A stretch of DNA of 64,000 bases, from assembly GCA_017165825.1 (NCBI GenBank), contig CM029387.1:2511001-2575000 (forward strand), given 5' to 3'. Position 1 is the first letter of the stretch. Each line of letters starts with the position of its first letter. Source of the stretch: Hepsetus odoe. Taxonomy: Eukaryota > Chordata > Actinopteri > Characiformes > Hepsetidae. The position numbers and the translations under genes were made by a program. Shown in pieces: positions 47,701 through 59,590 of the stretch. Below the pieces are notes generated by a model, which made no database searches, was not told the origin of the DNA, and saw nothing but the letters and a program-made list of their open reading frames with translations.

Positions 47701-50700
47701 TGAACGTTGTACCTCTTTGATGGCAGACATTTTGACTGTCTCGTAGTAGTGCAAAGGTGCATGAGGGGTGCTCATGTCGTAGCCAAATCCAGCAACAGCA
47801 ACCTCGTCACAGTTATGAAGTGCCATCGTTATGGCGACAGTACCCAATGTTGGAATATTCTGTGGAAACAGGAATGATTTCAGACTTCTGGACGTTCACG
47901 CAGCAGTGGAGTCACCGCTGGCTTTACAGAGTCTTGGGGAAAATCAAACGTCTACAGTTTCCGAACAGAGCACAACCCAAAAAAAAAAAATTAAAAAAAA
48001 GAGTTTGTTAAATCTTTGTTACATTTTAAAAGCATTGGATGAAGATGATTTTTTATAAAAACCTAATGATGTAATCTTTGCACCAATCATTTATAAACAA
48101 TTCCACCAAAAACAGTACAAATGTGTTTAGATATGTTTGTATCTATATATTTTCCAACCAACTCTCATAAAGTATGCAAATAAATTTGATTGTGTCCATT
48201 TATTATACAGCAGGTTTTCACTTAAGAATTAAAAAAAATCTTTTTAATGATTTCAAAATGATCTTACATAAGCAATAACAGAAAAGAAAATTGAACTTTT
48301 CACCACTCCGTCCGCAGTAGAAGTAGAATTCGGCCCTTTTCACCACACAATTGATACATTTCGATGAAATGACATTCCTTATCAAAATAAACAACATTTC
48401 TGAGCAAACTGTGGGGAAGTCAGGAAAGCTACAAATCAGTAAGCAAGAACTTTTGCGTGTTTTTCGGCAGGAAATGACCAACAACTAAACGGTGTTTGGA
48501 AGTGATCGGCACCGGCGTGTCTCTCGTCCTATCGCAGGCATTCGCTGGCTGAGTCTCAGTTCACGCGAGGGACCCTGGCTTTGTTCAGGCCGGCGGTTCT
48601 TAACTCGTCTTGAGCTGCGTGTGATTAACAATTAGCTTAAACATCCCCCCCACCCGTGACACGCCAATTTCATCAGCCGGACCCCCGCTTCCTCATCTCC
48701 CAGGGGTGGGGAACCATTCAAAATCATTAGCTCACAGGAGCCTGGGGTTTGGCTCGCACACACGCACTGGAACACACAAGACACACACATGCTCTTTCAC
48801 ACACAATCAGCGGTGGGGTTCGGGCAGTGTGCCCACACCCAGCAGGTGAGTGTTAGGAGGACTTAAAGGGGGAAGGATGTGTCAAAGTGTATCCCACCTT
48901 GATCAGTACCGTATGGGACAGCTTCCCTCCTTCGCTGCCCTCCTACCCGCACACACCCTCGGGCGCTTTGGGAGGGGGGGCCCACGTGCTCCCCACATGT
49001 TTTTTCGCAGTTCAAAGAGGGTGGTGGTCGTCAGGAGGTGGACAACCTCAAATCCGCTCCAGCTCTGTCTCCACGGATTGTGCGAGGGGTTGGCTGACAG
49101 CTTCATCAAGCCAAGCCTGATGTGTTTCGAGAAGCAAACCAGGTGAGCTTTCGGGTTTGGAGGAATTTTTAAAGGCTGAGAGTCTAAATATGAAGAAGCT
49201 GGTGTTGGGACACGCTGCAGCAGGACGCTCAGAAATATTACATTCGGTAAAATCATTCCAATATCCAGTTCTGATATCGCATCTTCCATTGACTCCTTCC
49301 ATTGGTACGTAGCTTTGGGCCCGTTTCAGATACGGATCACGGTTTGATGTGCTTGAACAAGTGAACAAGAACCGCTCTTTAAGAGGAGCTACAATTCACT
49401 GCCATTATGACAAACTGGCTGGACTTTACGAGCAGCAGGGAGATCAGTTCCAGTAACAGCTCCCTGGACTGATCCAACGGCAGCTGGTCTTCTAAGCACG
49501 ATCAAATTATAAAGTGCCAACATCATTTTAAAGGTCATTTATCGTCTTCTTCATTAGTTAGCAACTGTGTTCATAAATACGACGGGTCTAATTCTGAACC
49601 GAGATCTATTTCTATTTTTGGATTGAAATAATAGTCATTTTACAGTGTAAGAAGTCAGTTGTGTATTGTTTGGATGGGTGGGAAGTGCTTCATTTTTATA
49701 GCTTTGAAAACTTTGAAACCGGGACTGTTTAGTCAAGTCTACGACAGTGGCACAGATGGATGGAAAGACCAGTTTGGAAAGACGGAGGTGGAGGCTTGAT
49801 ACTGACCGCCTCTTGTACTAAACTCTCGTATCAGAGCGGGCATCCCAAGCACCTGGAGGCGAAGGCTCATGCCGATCCACATTCTCGGTGCATGTCACAC
49901 TCACTTCTTTTATGACTGTGCAGTTAGGCAGTTCCTGGGCCCCCCACAGACGACATACCACGTCTGAGCAAGGCATGTGTTTATAGGCGGGAAGGTATTC
50001 TGAAGGCACCCAGAGCAGTGGCAGAGATCGCAACCAGATGACACACTGTGTCTGGCTTTTCCTGGAGATCATGGTTTTATTTGGAGAGCCCAAGATGCCA
50101 GAAGTAGCGCTGATTAAGGAGAACCTTATAAAGCTCGGCCTCAAATCGTTGTCAGCCACTACCGCAAGTAGACTTTCTACAGAAGCCCTGTAACATATTT
50201 CCTTGTGTTGATGTTTGACACTTGTGTTCCTCAGGCAGAAAGTGCAAAATTAAACAGGCTCTACATGACATGACCTGTTTTTGACACAGTGTGGGGTTTA
50301 AGCTGTCCCCATTCTGAAGATTAGCCATGCCGTCTTTGACCTATGGTCACCTTTATGGTAATTACAGTCCATTTGAGGAAACACGTGCCCAAGGCTTCCT
50401 GTGACCCCTATTTCCATAAAATTGCCTTCAAGCAAAAGCCTGCCATTTTGGTTCGAAGCGTCTGAGCACTTCCCGTTGGTCCCTAAACAGGGCTACCAGT
50501 ATCAGAGAGGTCAAGTTCTCCTCATGATGTGGGGTGGTGTTCCAGAGAACAATTTGAAGACACAAAGGTGATGCATTTCACTTCAGAAGATCAGTACTTT
50601 GTCACTTCTCCATCCCTTTGCAGGAGGAGTTTGCTGAGATACAGCACTGTGCAAAAGTTTTAGGCAGGTGTGAAAAAAATGCTGTAAACAGAACGCTTTC

Positions 50701-52570
50701 AGAAATATAAATAATGATTGTTTATTTTGATCAGTTTACAAAATGCAAAGTGAGCGAACAAAAGAAAAATCTAAATCAGATCAATATCTGGTGTTTCTAC
50801 CTTTTGCCTTCAGAGCAGCATCAGTTCTTCTGGCCCCACAGAGCCCTGATCTCCACATCATCCAGTGTGTCTGGATCACATGAAGAGACAGAAGGATGTG
50901 AGGAAGCTGCATCCACAGAAGATCTGTGCTCAGTTCTCCAAGATGTTTGGAACGACCTACCGGCCGAGTTCCTTCAAAAACTGTGAGTGAGTGTATCTAG
51001 AAGAATGATGCTGTTTTGAAGGCAAAGGGTGGTCACACTGAATATTGAACTGATTTAGATTCTCTTTTGTTCATTCACTGCATTTTGTTGATTGATGAAA
51101 ATAAATGACCAACACTTCCATTTCTGAAAGCGTTCTGTTTACAGCATTTTTTCACACCTGCCTAAAACGTTTACACAGTGCTGTATATAAATGTGAAATG
51201 ATCACACAAGGCTCACCGGTGCAAAACCTACAGCGATCACTGACGATGCTCCCTCTTCACCTACTTTTTGTCAGACATACCACTCATTCTTAGGCCTGGC
51301 CTAAATGAACCAGAATACAAAACCTTTAGATAGAAGAGTTACTGCCAATATATAGAAAAAATTACATTCATAATTTGGATACAGTGACTTCAATCCCTGT
51401 GGCTGGGTATAACGGTCTTCACTCTCTTTTGGGTGGTGTTGTCTCTCATGTTTAGTCCAGTCTCTGTACCTGAGCAGTTCTCCAGATCTTCCTGAAGGAC
51501 AGTGTTGTTGTCTCTCATGTTCAGTCCAGTCTCTGTACCTGAGCAGTTCTCCAGATCTTCCTGAAGGACAGTGTTGTTGTCCCTCATTTTCAGTCCAGTC
51601 TCTGTACCTGAGCAGTTCTCCAGATCTTCCTGAAGGACAGTGCTGTTGTCTCTCATTTTCAGTCCAGTCTCTGTACCTGAGCAGTTCTCCAGATCTTCCT
51701 GAAGGACAGTGCTGTTGTCTCTCATTTTCAAAGGTATGAAGCAGTGAAGAAGCAGGTGCAGATGATAAGGTGATTCGTTTACTGCTGAGGCTGAACGCTG
51801 AGTGCTTGGACCTCATTATCTAGAACCTTGTATCTTTAGACACCTGTCACAGTAAAACACTCATTCCCATTTCTTTTATTTGATCTATTAGAATTGCCAG
51901 ATAAAACAGCCCCAACAAAGTGAATTCCAAACAAAAGACTTCTGCACAGGGTGATATTTTGCCTGTATGTCATGTACTTTAAAAATGTATCATGACCGTA
52001 TTATCCACCTCTTGTTGGGACACTTCTTCTGGACAAACTCATTTTCCTCTCTACTGAAGCGCTCAGGTACCAAGTTTATTTGCCTCTTTTGCATATACCA
52101 CAGCTCTCAGAAAATCTCTTGTAATCTTTCAAAGTGGCATCTAATATGTGTGCGTGTAGTCAATTAATTCACAGTCTTTTTGTATAGTCTACAATAACAT
52201 GCATTCTTTTTTATGTTACCTTTAATAAGAAAGGCTGCAAAGGAAATGTGAAAATAGAAGCAAGTTCATTTCTGGATGTAAAAAGAGAAACAAGAAATGA
52301 TTTCATCTTGCAGCATCGGATCGGATTCTACATCTTTGAGTCTCAGCACTGAAATGCTCAGTAATCTTTTAAGACGTTTTAAAAAACCCCTTTGCTTGAG
52401 AACACATAGGGCTTGGCACTTACCCCTTTACCCATGAGGCCGTTGTTCAGAGGCAGGCCAATGAACTGGAAGGCAGCTTCCTGGATGAAGTAAGGGTTGA
52501 GGATTCGCATCTCTGAAGGCTCCCTGGGCACGTAATGGGCCACAGACTTCCAGAAGCCTTCGCTTCCCTG
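44643..52570 (-). CDS. st3gal3: ST3 beta-galactoside alpha-2,3-sialyltransferase 3, last three coding exons (partial)
   Basis: Golgi type II membrane enzyme of family GT29 that transfers sialic acid from CMP-Neu5Ac to galactose of Gal-beta-1,3/4-GlcNAc. Three phase-0 exons are visible (52570 or 52567 to 52424; 47859-47713; 44732-44643), giving the C-terminal 127 residues of a protein normally about 375 long. The first encodes GFWKSVAHYVP, MRILNPYFIQEAAF and NNGLMGKG. The second encodes sialylmotif S (NIPTLGTVAITMALHNCDEV, AVAGFGYDMS), with its conserved disulfide Cys, and motif III HYYE. The last encodes motif VS as HxxxxE in SWTHNISKEKEF, holding the likely catalytic His, and ends ITDLTKGI. 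Sialylmotif L and the transmembrane anchor must lie upstream, right of 52.6 kb; I could not find them inside the window. The artn gene follows downstream on the same strand. Confidence 0.93.
44733..47712. other. st3gal3 intron (last)
   Basis: About 2.98 kb. Contains the RTE LINE fragment and a short direct duplication at 45840-45882 (CACTGCAGCCATTGCAAA twice, 28 bp apart). The rest is unique. Confidence 0.75.
46934..47250 (-). mobile_element. RTE-type LINE fragment in st3gal3 intron
   Basis: The - strand encodes RIRNEYIRGTAQV, EARLRWFGHVQRRDEDSI and KRRFMDVVKEDM, the extreme C-terminus of the same reverse transcriptase as at 34376-35185. The two copies overlap and are closely similar at the DNA level. 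Strongly 5'-truncated and inactive. Confidence 0.85.
47713..47859 (-). CDS. st3gal3: st3gal3 exon (penultimate; sialylmotif S and motif III)
   Basis: Acceptor TTTCCACAG ends at 47860 and donor GTACAA starts at 47712. Exactly 49 codons in phase 0, from NIPTLGTVAI to TVKMSAIKE. Confidence 0.95.
50642..51183. mobile_element. Complete Tc1-derived MITE with intact TIRs and TA duplication
   Basis: TA at 50640-50641 and 51184-51185 flank a 542-bp element. Both ends begin CAGCACTGTG, and about 65 bp of terminal inverted repeat matches with few differences (GTTTTAGGCAGGTGTGAAAA, TGCTGTAAACAGAACGCTTT). The interior retains a decayed Tc1 transposase C-terminus (GTTTGGAACGACCTACC, AAGGCAAAGGGTGGTCACAC). 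It is non-autonomous and looks comparatively young. Confidence 0.88.
51436..51957 (+). mobile_element. VNTR-MITE copy 4 (three full and two partial 69-bp units)
   Basis: Full units begin at 51477, 51546 and 51615. A partial unit precedes them and one truncated unit (51684-51729) follows. The left arm and left TIR are missing. The right arm continues to AAAGACTTCTGCACAGG, a decayed right TIR, just before 51957. Confidence 0.72.
52424..52570 (-). CDS. st3gal3: st3gal3 exon (third from last)
   Basis: Donor GTAAGT at 52423-52418. The acceptor is the tandem CTCTTCAGCAG, so the exon begins at 52570 (CAG retained, one extra Gln) or 52567. Both keep phase 0. Encodes GFWKSVAHYVPREP to NNGLMGKG. Confidence 0.9.
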
Positions 52571-52899
52571 CTGAAGAGCCCAAGACAAGAAAGGCAACAT
52601 ACTTATACAGGTTTCCATTGAGACTGAATGCAAAATGAATCAATCGACACCTTCTCCTCACGCGCCGCAAGCTGGCTGCTATTAGAAAAATGGAATTCTT
52701 AAAAAACAACTTCCATACATGATATTTTCCTCCATAAACATGAGGAAGAAAAGGCCAAACGTGCCGTCGCTGCATCTGTACGGCGCAGAAGAACATGTCC
52801 GGGGGGCGACGGCAGGGACGGCTTTCATCAAAAGTGAGACAGCACATCCATGTCGGACAGGCCCACAGGAAGTGGACAAATGAGATCCTGACCTCCACG

Positions 52900-53160
52900 G
52901 GTGTTAGGGGATCTGTGGCAGCCCCCGGGTCCTCTCATACCAATTACTCAGGAGACTCAGGCCAAGCGCCGCAGCTGAGCAATTATTCAATCGGCAGCCT
53001 CGCATCACGCTCATCAGGCATTAGAGCTGCTAAAGCCGGGCTAGGCAAGGCCACAACAGGGCTGCTGGCGAAGCGCCAGCCGGGTCATCTGATTTAATGG
53101 GAGTCACCTGTTCAAATAAGCAGACGCTGCCTTTGATATTGTCAAATAATGGGAGCAGCC
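52900..53160. promoter_or_regulatory. Candidate conserved non-coding element in st3gal3 intron
   Basis: A repeat-free, GC-richer block with GTCATCTGATTTAATGGGAG, GTCACCTGTTCAAATAAGC (E-box CACCTG) and CCTTTGATATTGTCAAATAA. No gene-like frame. Confidence 0.3.
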
Positions 53161-54412
53161 GTTGAGCTGGGCGAAATGCTTTGAACATTTTTTTTTTCCA
53201 GCCCCCGCCGCCCCGGTGCAAGCCACGGCAAAAACACATCATCTCTCCTGTCAACAGGCGGGTTTGCGCTTAAGAAGCGGCACAACAGAAAGTCTGGGGA
53301 ATGCTGCGACCTCAGGCAGGTGTATGCCTGTGTGCAGAGAAGAACTCCGCAAATATAATAAATCACAAATCAGGTTCCACGCTGCCTGACCAAACTCGCT
53401 ACCAACCAGAGGCTTACAGCGCATGTTTATGATGGAAAACGGAAAAACGTACAAAATGATTCTTGCATGTGCATCTTTTCACAGGTTAGCTGGACGCTAG
53501 GAAGCTGTAAACAGACCTGAATTGATGTCAGATGTGCTGAGAATGTTGGATCGAGCTGTAGGTGAGTCTAAAAGTAACGAGAAGTGTTAATACACTTTAA
53601 ATATCCAGAACATGAATATGGATGGAGATCAGACTGGGCAACTGTTTCATTAATGCAATTCTTTTCATTTTCATATTTAAGCTAAGACCATGCAGGTGAA
53701 CTATGGGTAAATTCTTTTGCACATTTATAACCAAAACTTTATTCATGATTAAAACGTTCAACATTTCTATGCAGCAGAAAAGCTGAAGGTATCAGGACAG
53801 AAGATGATTAACCTGGCACAGGTTCACTGCTATTCTAGAAAACTCTACGAGGACTATAGAACTTTTTACGCAAGTTTCAGGTCAGACCAGGTGAGAGAAG
53901 AGCTAAATCTGGAAGAGGATCTCCATTTGGGCAACTGATGGGAAAAATTCTTTCGTAAACTCCTTCCGAGCTTGGTGAGGAACCCTTTCAGAGTTTGGTT
54001 TAGATGAATGGAAAGGAACAAGTTTGAACATTCCAGGTGATTTAAGAGGACATGATGAGGGATCTAGCGTTGCAGAGTGGAGTCTTCGTTAAAGTTGCTT
54101 TTTAAAGAAATGCACAGGAGTATTGACTGTGAAATTAATCTAGTTCTTTTTGACATTTTATCCAAAAATCGGAGAAATCTTTGGAGGCGCCAAACTGTAA
54201 TTTCGGACTTTCTCTCGCCTTAAATCTCCGTTGTATTAGTAGAAAAAATATAGCAAATCATTCCAAAATGAACATTAACAGTGTAGAAACAACTCATACA
54301 ATCTCATGGTCTAATACGTTGCCAGACACTATTTTCAGGACCAAGTGAGTTCCCCAGTTCATTCAGAGAGGAGCGGAGATTAGTCAGGAGGCTTACGGCT
54401 CATTCTGATTTG

Positions 54413-54640
54413 TTAAAGGCTCATTTGCATATCGCAGCCTTCTGCCGTATCTGTACTGTAAGTGTCTCGGTAAACAAAGGCCCACTCTATACGCCTTAAT
54501 TCGGGGTTATTCAGCCGCTCTCCTGCTATGCCAGACTGTCCACTTAACAAATGGGTGAAAGAAGCATTCTGCGTAATGATGAGCGCGCAGGGCGGCGCTG
54601 GCATCTGAAATCCAACCCCAGGGCTGTTTGGCAAAATGAG
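54413..54640. promoter_or_regulatory. Candidate conserved non-coding element in st3gal3 intron
   Basis: Contains a perfect POU octamer ATTTGCAT at 54423-54430, a forkhead-type GTAAACAAA at 54470-54478, CGCCTTAATTCGGGGTTATT and GCGTAATGATG. Repeat-free and GC-richer than its surroundings. The motifs are seen; activity is inference. Confidence 0.33.
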
Positions 54641-54944
54641 AGTGATGGGTTGTTTGAAGATGGATAACACAGGAAGTCACAGATTGATTCCTTTACAAAT
54701 CACTCAGGCACGGCACGACACCTCTGGGACCTCCTTATACATTCCTTCCTGAGCAACGGCCAGACAAATGGATAGCGAGGGCCATCTGACCTGAAGACAG
54801 TGGAAAACGGCGCCATCGTGTACGAGGGGTTCCTGCGTTCTAAAGCTGTTGCGTAATTAAGCAGGAAAAGGCCAAATATTTTAACCATGCTTGGAATACT
54901 CTTCACTCTAGATTGATTGGAGGATGTTTTTAGACCATGTCAGA

Positions 54945-55870
54945 CCCATCAGCCATATCATTAAAACCTGCATTATACTGTGCAGGTCTCCCTACTGCAA
55001 CAGCTCCGACGCGTCAAGGCACGAACTCCTTAGGACGCTTGAATGTGTGTTCTAGAATCTCTATAAAGATGTTGGCAAGCGATCATTTAGGTCCTGCAGG
55101 GGGTGGGCCTTCATGAACTGCTCCCCCAGTAGGGAACACTGTCACCATGAAGGAGCAAAATTGGTCCGAAGCAATATTAAAGTATGTGGGACATGATGAA
55201 GTAACATCCAGATGAATACCAGAACCCCAGTTTTTTCAGCAGATCATCACCCAGAGCATCACAGCACCTCTGTGTTCCTATAGTATATCCTGATGCCATC
55301 AAGTTTCCAGGTAAGTGAGACAATCATCCAGCAGTTCTTATGATGCAAAAGAAAATCCGATCCATCGTTCTGGGCCACCTAATCGTGGTCCAACCATGGT
55401 CTGATACTTACAGTATCAGGAATTGCTTTTATGGCCATTGTAGGCACTTTAGGAACCGAACATGGGCTGGCATCATCACTCTTATTGGTTTGCCGCAACG
55501 TAACGCCACAGATCTGTGTTCTGACACCTTTTTACATAGTTGTCATCTTCAGCAGTTTGTTCTACGGTAGTTCTTCTGTGGGATTAGAAAACACAAGGTA
55601 GCTTTCGCTTCCCATGTGATGAATCAGCCTTTGGCTTCCCTGTCCATATCTCAGGTTCACCAGATGTCCTTCCTTCGAACTTTTCTGGTAGGTACTAACC
55701 ACTGTTTGCCAGGATTCCCACAAGACCTGCCTTGGTGGAGATCCTCTGGTCCATTTGTCTAGCCATCAGTGGATGAAAGTGGCTCAGATCTTCACTCTCG
55801 CCCATTTTCCCTGTTTTGGACACTTGCTGTCTAATTTATCTCACTATGTCTTTCTGGAACCAATATTCGG
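54945..55870 (-). mobile_element. Tc1-like transposon, near full-length but decayed
   Basis: It begins CATCAGCCATATCATTAAAAC and runs antisense through the end of the transposase (GACGCGTCAAGGCACGAACT is the complement of its 3' region) to its start (ACAAGACCTGCC, GTCTAGCCATCA, CTCGCCCATTTTCCCTG, the complement of an ATG-containing start). Many stops and frame shifts. Same group as 42601-43115 and 226-346. The right TIR was not resolved. Confidence 0.75.
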
Positions 55871-57169
55871 AATAGAGTTTTATTAAATGGTATAACATAC
55901 GATACCTGATATATTTAAGGTAAATTATTACCTGGAAGGAATGTCATCCTCTGGTTAAACCTCGTTCATGCTTATCTCAACTATAGTCTGGTAATATGAC
56001 TGCACCTTTTCTCACCATGGCACATGTCCCATCTGTGTGATTTGAAGGCCGTCAGGGAGGCTGGAGTCATTGGCCTGGCTAGCCTTTCTACAGGTGTTTG
56101 AAAGGCAGAGGGACAAACATCTCAGTGTAACTTTAACAGGCTGAGGGAGAGGCCAGCCAAATACACTTATGCTCCAATAGGACGATAAAACCCAAGACTT
56201 TTACTAGCAGTGCAGAGCCCATAAAGAAAGAGAGCATGTTGTACAGCCCGTCATCTTTCTAAATAAACATCTTCACATTTCCTTTAAAGCTTTAGGGGAA
56301 AACAATGGTAGACGGCACCGATATAAAAGGCCGAGCAGCTGGATCTGTCCACACAGCATTGCATTTATCACGCTTAAATAGTTCGACTTCCTCTATGACA
56401 ACTATTTTCATAGCCGGGCTTCGGTCCGCGTCTGGTTCATGTTACGCCCCCAACAAAGTTAGACATGACCATTCTAAACATAGGGCTGTTGTTGAAGTCC
56501 TCTGCTGGTCCTGCCTGGCTCTAGTCCAAACACACCTCTTACCAGCATTCCTTTGGGGAACCACAGCCAGATATTGACAGCAGAGAGAGAGTGAGAAAAA
56601 GAGAGAGAGAGACCCCCTGGCGGATCACCCTCCCAGCCCTCCAAACCGCAAGTCGTTTGCAGCATGGGGTCGCTAACGACTGAGCATCGCATCAAACAGG
56701 GCTGCCCCTGAAACCGATCTGTCCAATAAAGCAGCAGGTGAGAGAGGCCTCCCAGTCCCCCCACACAGATCCAGCATGCCCTTAACAAGCTTCCAGCATG
56801 GCCGCCGAGTGTTAAATCACTCCATAAAAGTCACAGGCCACATCGCTGGCCTCCCCCACTCACTCCAGCGCTGAGAACAAGTGGTCAGGGGAAAACGTTG
56901 GGGCTGCAACTTCAACATCTGCGCCGAAGAACAGCCCCCTCCCTCCAGATGATGAATTTCTACTACGCTGACAGCAGCACGGCTCTGAATTTACTATCAT
57001 TTCCAAGCAAATGCATCGACGGATTACTGCTGAAGCTAAAAAAACCCACATTATGCTAGTGTAATATGCAGTCGCACGCCAAAGTTTGCCTGGTCAGATG
57101 AGATGCACGCACTTCTACTTTAATGGACATTTACTGCAACTTTACTGTGTCTAATATCCTTCTACCCAT

Positions 57170-57252
57170 TATCCGACATGATTATCCCCACCAGGGTGGA
57201 GAGTGGTGCTGGAGCCCGTCCCGTGGACACCCTGGACAGGTCGCAAGTCTAT
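57170..57252 (-). repeat. SINE tail fragment
   Basis: ATTATCC...CACCAGGGTGGAGAGTGGTGCTGGAGCC and GACACCCTGGACAGGTCGCA match the complement of the common fish SINE tail also present in the nested SINE at 12234-12455. Confidence 0.6.
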
Positions 57253-59399
57253 CTGTGTTCCATTTTTCGTTAAGTCATTAAGTTGTTAAGGTTGTTTGGG
57301 AAAACCAACATTTCATTACACCAATAATTACCTTACATTTAAATTACACTGGCAAACTAATGAACAATAAGAAAAGGCGAATCGATGCAAGATTTGATTT
57401 AGACTGATACAAACAGAGTTTAAATGATAAATTTGGTTCATTTCTAGTGAATAAATAAAGATCCTACATGCATACATCTAAAACCTATGGAGAAACAATG
57501 GTATATCTATTAAAACAAAATAACTTCACGCTCTTAGTGTCGAATTTTTAAGGATTTTTTTTTACTTAGGACATCAAGTAGACTATTTATAGAACATTTA
57601 AGACCATTTATAAATGGGAGGTGAGGTTTCATAGGTGGCTTCTTCTGGAGAAAAACTCACAGATCGCTCATTCTGAAGAAGTCTACAAACGTCCACCAAA
57701 AGGTGAAATAATCCACTTAAAACTTAAAACTCTCCTCTGCTGCTCAACACTCAAACGACCTGCAGTGAGGTCGGGTAGAAGGAAGAGCCAGGATCATGAG
57801 TGGTCTATGATCGACCTGGGTGGAAAGAGTGAAGATGTTGTTTAGTAACAGGGTGCACGAAAAATTCTCTAGAAAAGTGAGCGAGCCAAACAACCGACCT
57901 CGTTTATTTTTTCAGTCTTGCGGCAATTCGACAGGCACGGTGGCAGCTACTTTACCGTGACTTTGTGCCAAGTGCACTACATTTCTGTACTTTTTCCATC
58001 AAAAATTTGGAAAACAGTTCTGGAGAATTAACATCTACACTAGGGGGACCATTAATGAATCAACCTTTCATTAAAGCATAAAACCCAAACGGCTGGCTGT
58101 TGCAGATGTTGGTGCAGATGTAGTGAAGTCTACTGGAACATAGGAGGAAAGGAATTGTATAAAAGTTTATAAAATCTACTGAATTGAAACAAATAATACA
58201 AAAAAACAGTACAAAATCTAGAGGACCGTATTCATTCTGGCCTGAAGAACTAAAAGGGCCGATTACAGTTTGCTACTTGGTGACAAAAAGTCAAAGGAGA
58301 TGGAGGTTAATCTAAACCAGAGTTTTGGAATGAAGAAAGTAAAGATTAAAAGATACAAGAACTGTTCATGACCCAACGACTCCTGGTCAGTCAGGAAAAT
58401 CAAGCTATCAAGCTTCTTGTTAAAAAGTTCAACAAAAAAGAAAAAAAGAAAATCAACAAAATGAACTTTTCTTCCTGTTTCCATTTGCTCTTCGATACAA
58501 TTTCTTGTGTTTCCAGACGCAGAAGCGGGCCCACGTCTGTGTTCCTCACCAAATTTAGACACTGGTGTGGTTTGTAATTTGAGAAATCCCTTGCTTTGAT
58601 CACAGTCTGCTCCTGGAGAGCTCCAACTTGGTGGCATTGAACAAATTTGGCAATTTTCAAACTCTAGGAGAACTTCAGCAGGAAACTCAATCCGTGTCTT
58701 CAGGCTGTGGGAAAAAAGCCCCCAAAAGCCTGGCAGTGATCCAGAGAAATGACTCGGATGAAGCATCAGATTAACCGTTCCACAGGTGCTGCAAACCCAC
58801 CCCCACCTATTTAGCAACAGAAGACGCTGAAGAAGCTGCCCGATGTTGGTTTGTACAAATGGCACATTCATCAGCGCTCGCCCTGCTGAGAAATCAGCCC
58901 ACCTTTCGCCGAAATACTCGCAGAAAACAACCAGAGAAGCAAAGCAGGGCCGTTTTTGCAAGGTTTCCTGTTTATCTTTAGGGTTATATTTAAAGGGTCA
59001 ATAAACCCTGGAGGTTCGCTGTTAAAGTGAAATGAACTGCTTTTACGGCGTGCGCTCCAGCAGACCAGACTGCTTGGAGAGTGCACCCATGAGAGCTGCA
59101 GGACACATGTGCTCCTGCTGCTGGAGTTGCCACGCTTCTATTGCGGAGGGCATTAACGATGGCAGTATGAGCTTCCGACACACAAATATGACTTGTGTCA
59201 CTGGAGTTTGACCTCTCTGGACCTCGAAGGATTCTCATTAGATTACACCTTTATAGGGAACTGTTCAGTGCATGATCACGTTTGTCCTGATTTGATTTTG
59301 GTACAATCTGTTACTGAAAATGCACTTATCAAGTGCCATGTCTGCACTGGAATAGTGACAGTAAATTAATAAATCACTTTTTAAGTGGGTATTTACATG

Positions 59400-59590
59400 G
59401 GACAGCGGTGTTTAAGCAATAGGCCCCAGGACTAGAAGGTCGAGGGTTTGATTGCCAGACCAGTTGGTTGCTCTTGAGTACCTTGAGCAAGGTACTGTCC
59501 CCATCACTGTTCCCTGGGTGCTGGGTATGGCTGCCCACTGCTGCGGGTTCAATGCAGATGAATTTCGTCGTGGTTCAGTGTTTCACACAG
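59400..59590 (+). mobile_element. tRNA-derived SINE, diverged
   Basis: GACAGCGGTGTTTAAGC corresponds to the head, GGGTTTGATTGCC to a decayed B box, CCTTGAGCAAGGTACTGTCC and GCCCACTGCTGCGGG to the body, and AATTTCGTCGTGGTTCAG to the tail of the 18915-19170 family. Confidence 0.75.

Larger units (their letters stand above)
47860..52423. other. st3gal3 intron between the two upstream visible exons
   Basis: About 4.56 kb, with a Tc1-derived MITE and a VNTR-MITE listed separately. 48540-49150 is GC-rich and repeat-poor, with overlapping chance frames on both strands; it could contain regulatory sequence, but no exon is recognised. Confidence 0.7.

Noticed and set aside
51390..51883. Regularly spaced 69-bp repeats that could suggest a CRISPR-like array
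   Set aside because: Units are contiguous with no unique spacers, in a vertebrate genome, and belong to the VNTR-MITE family.
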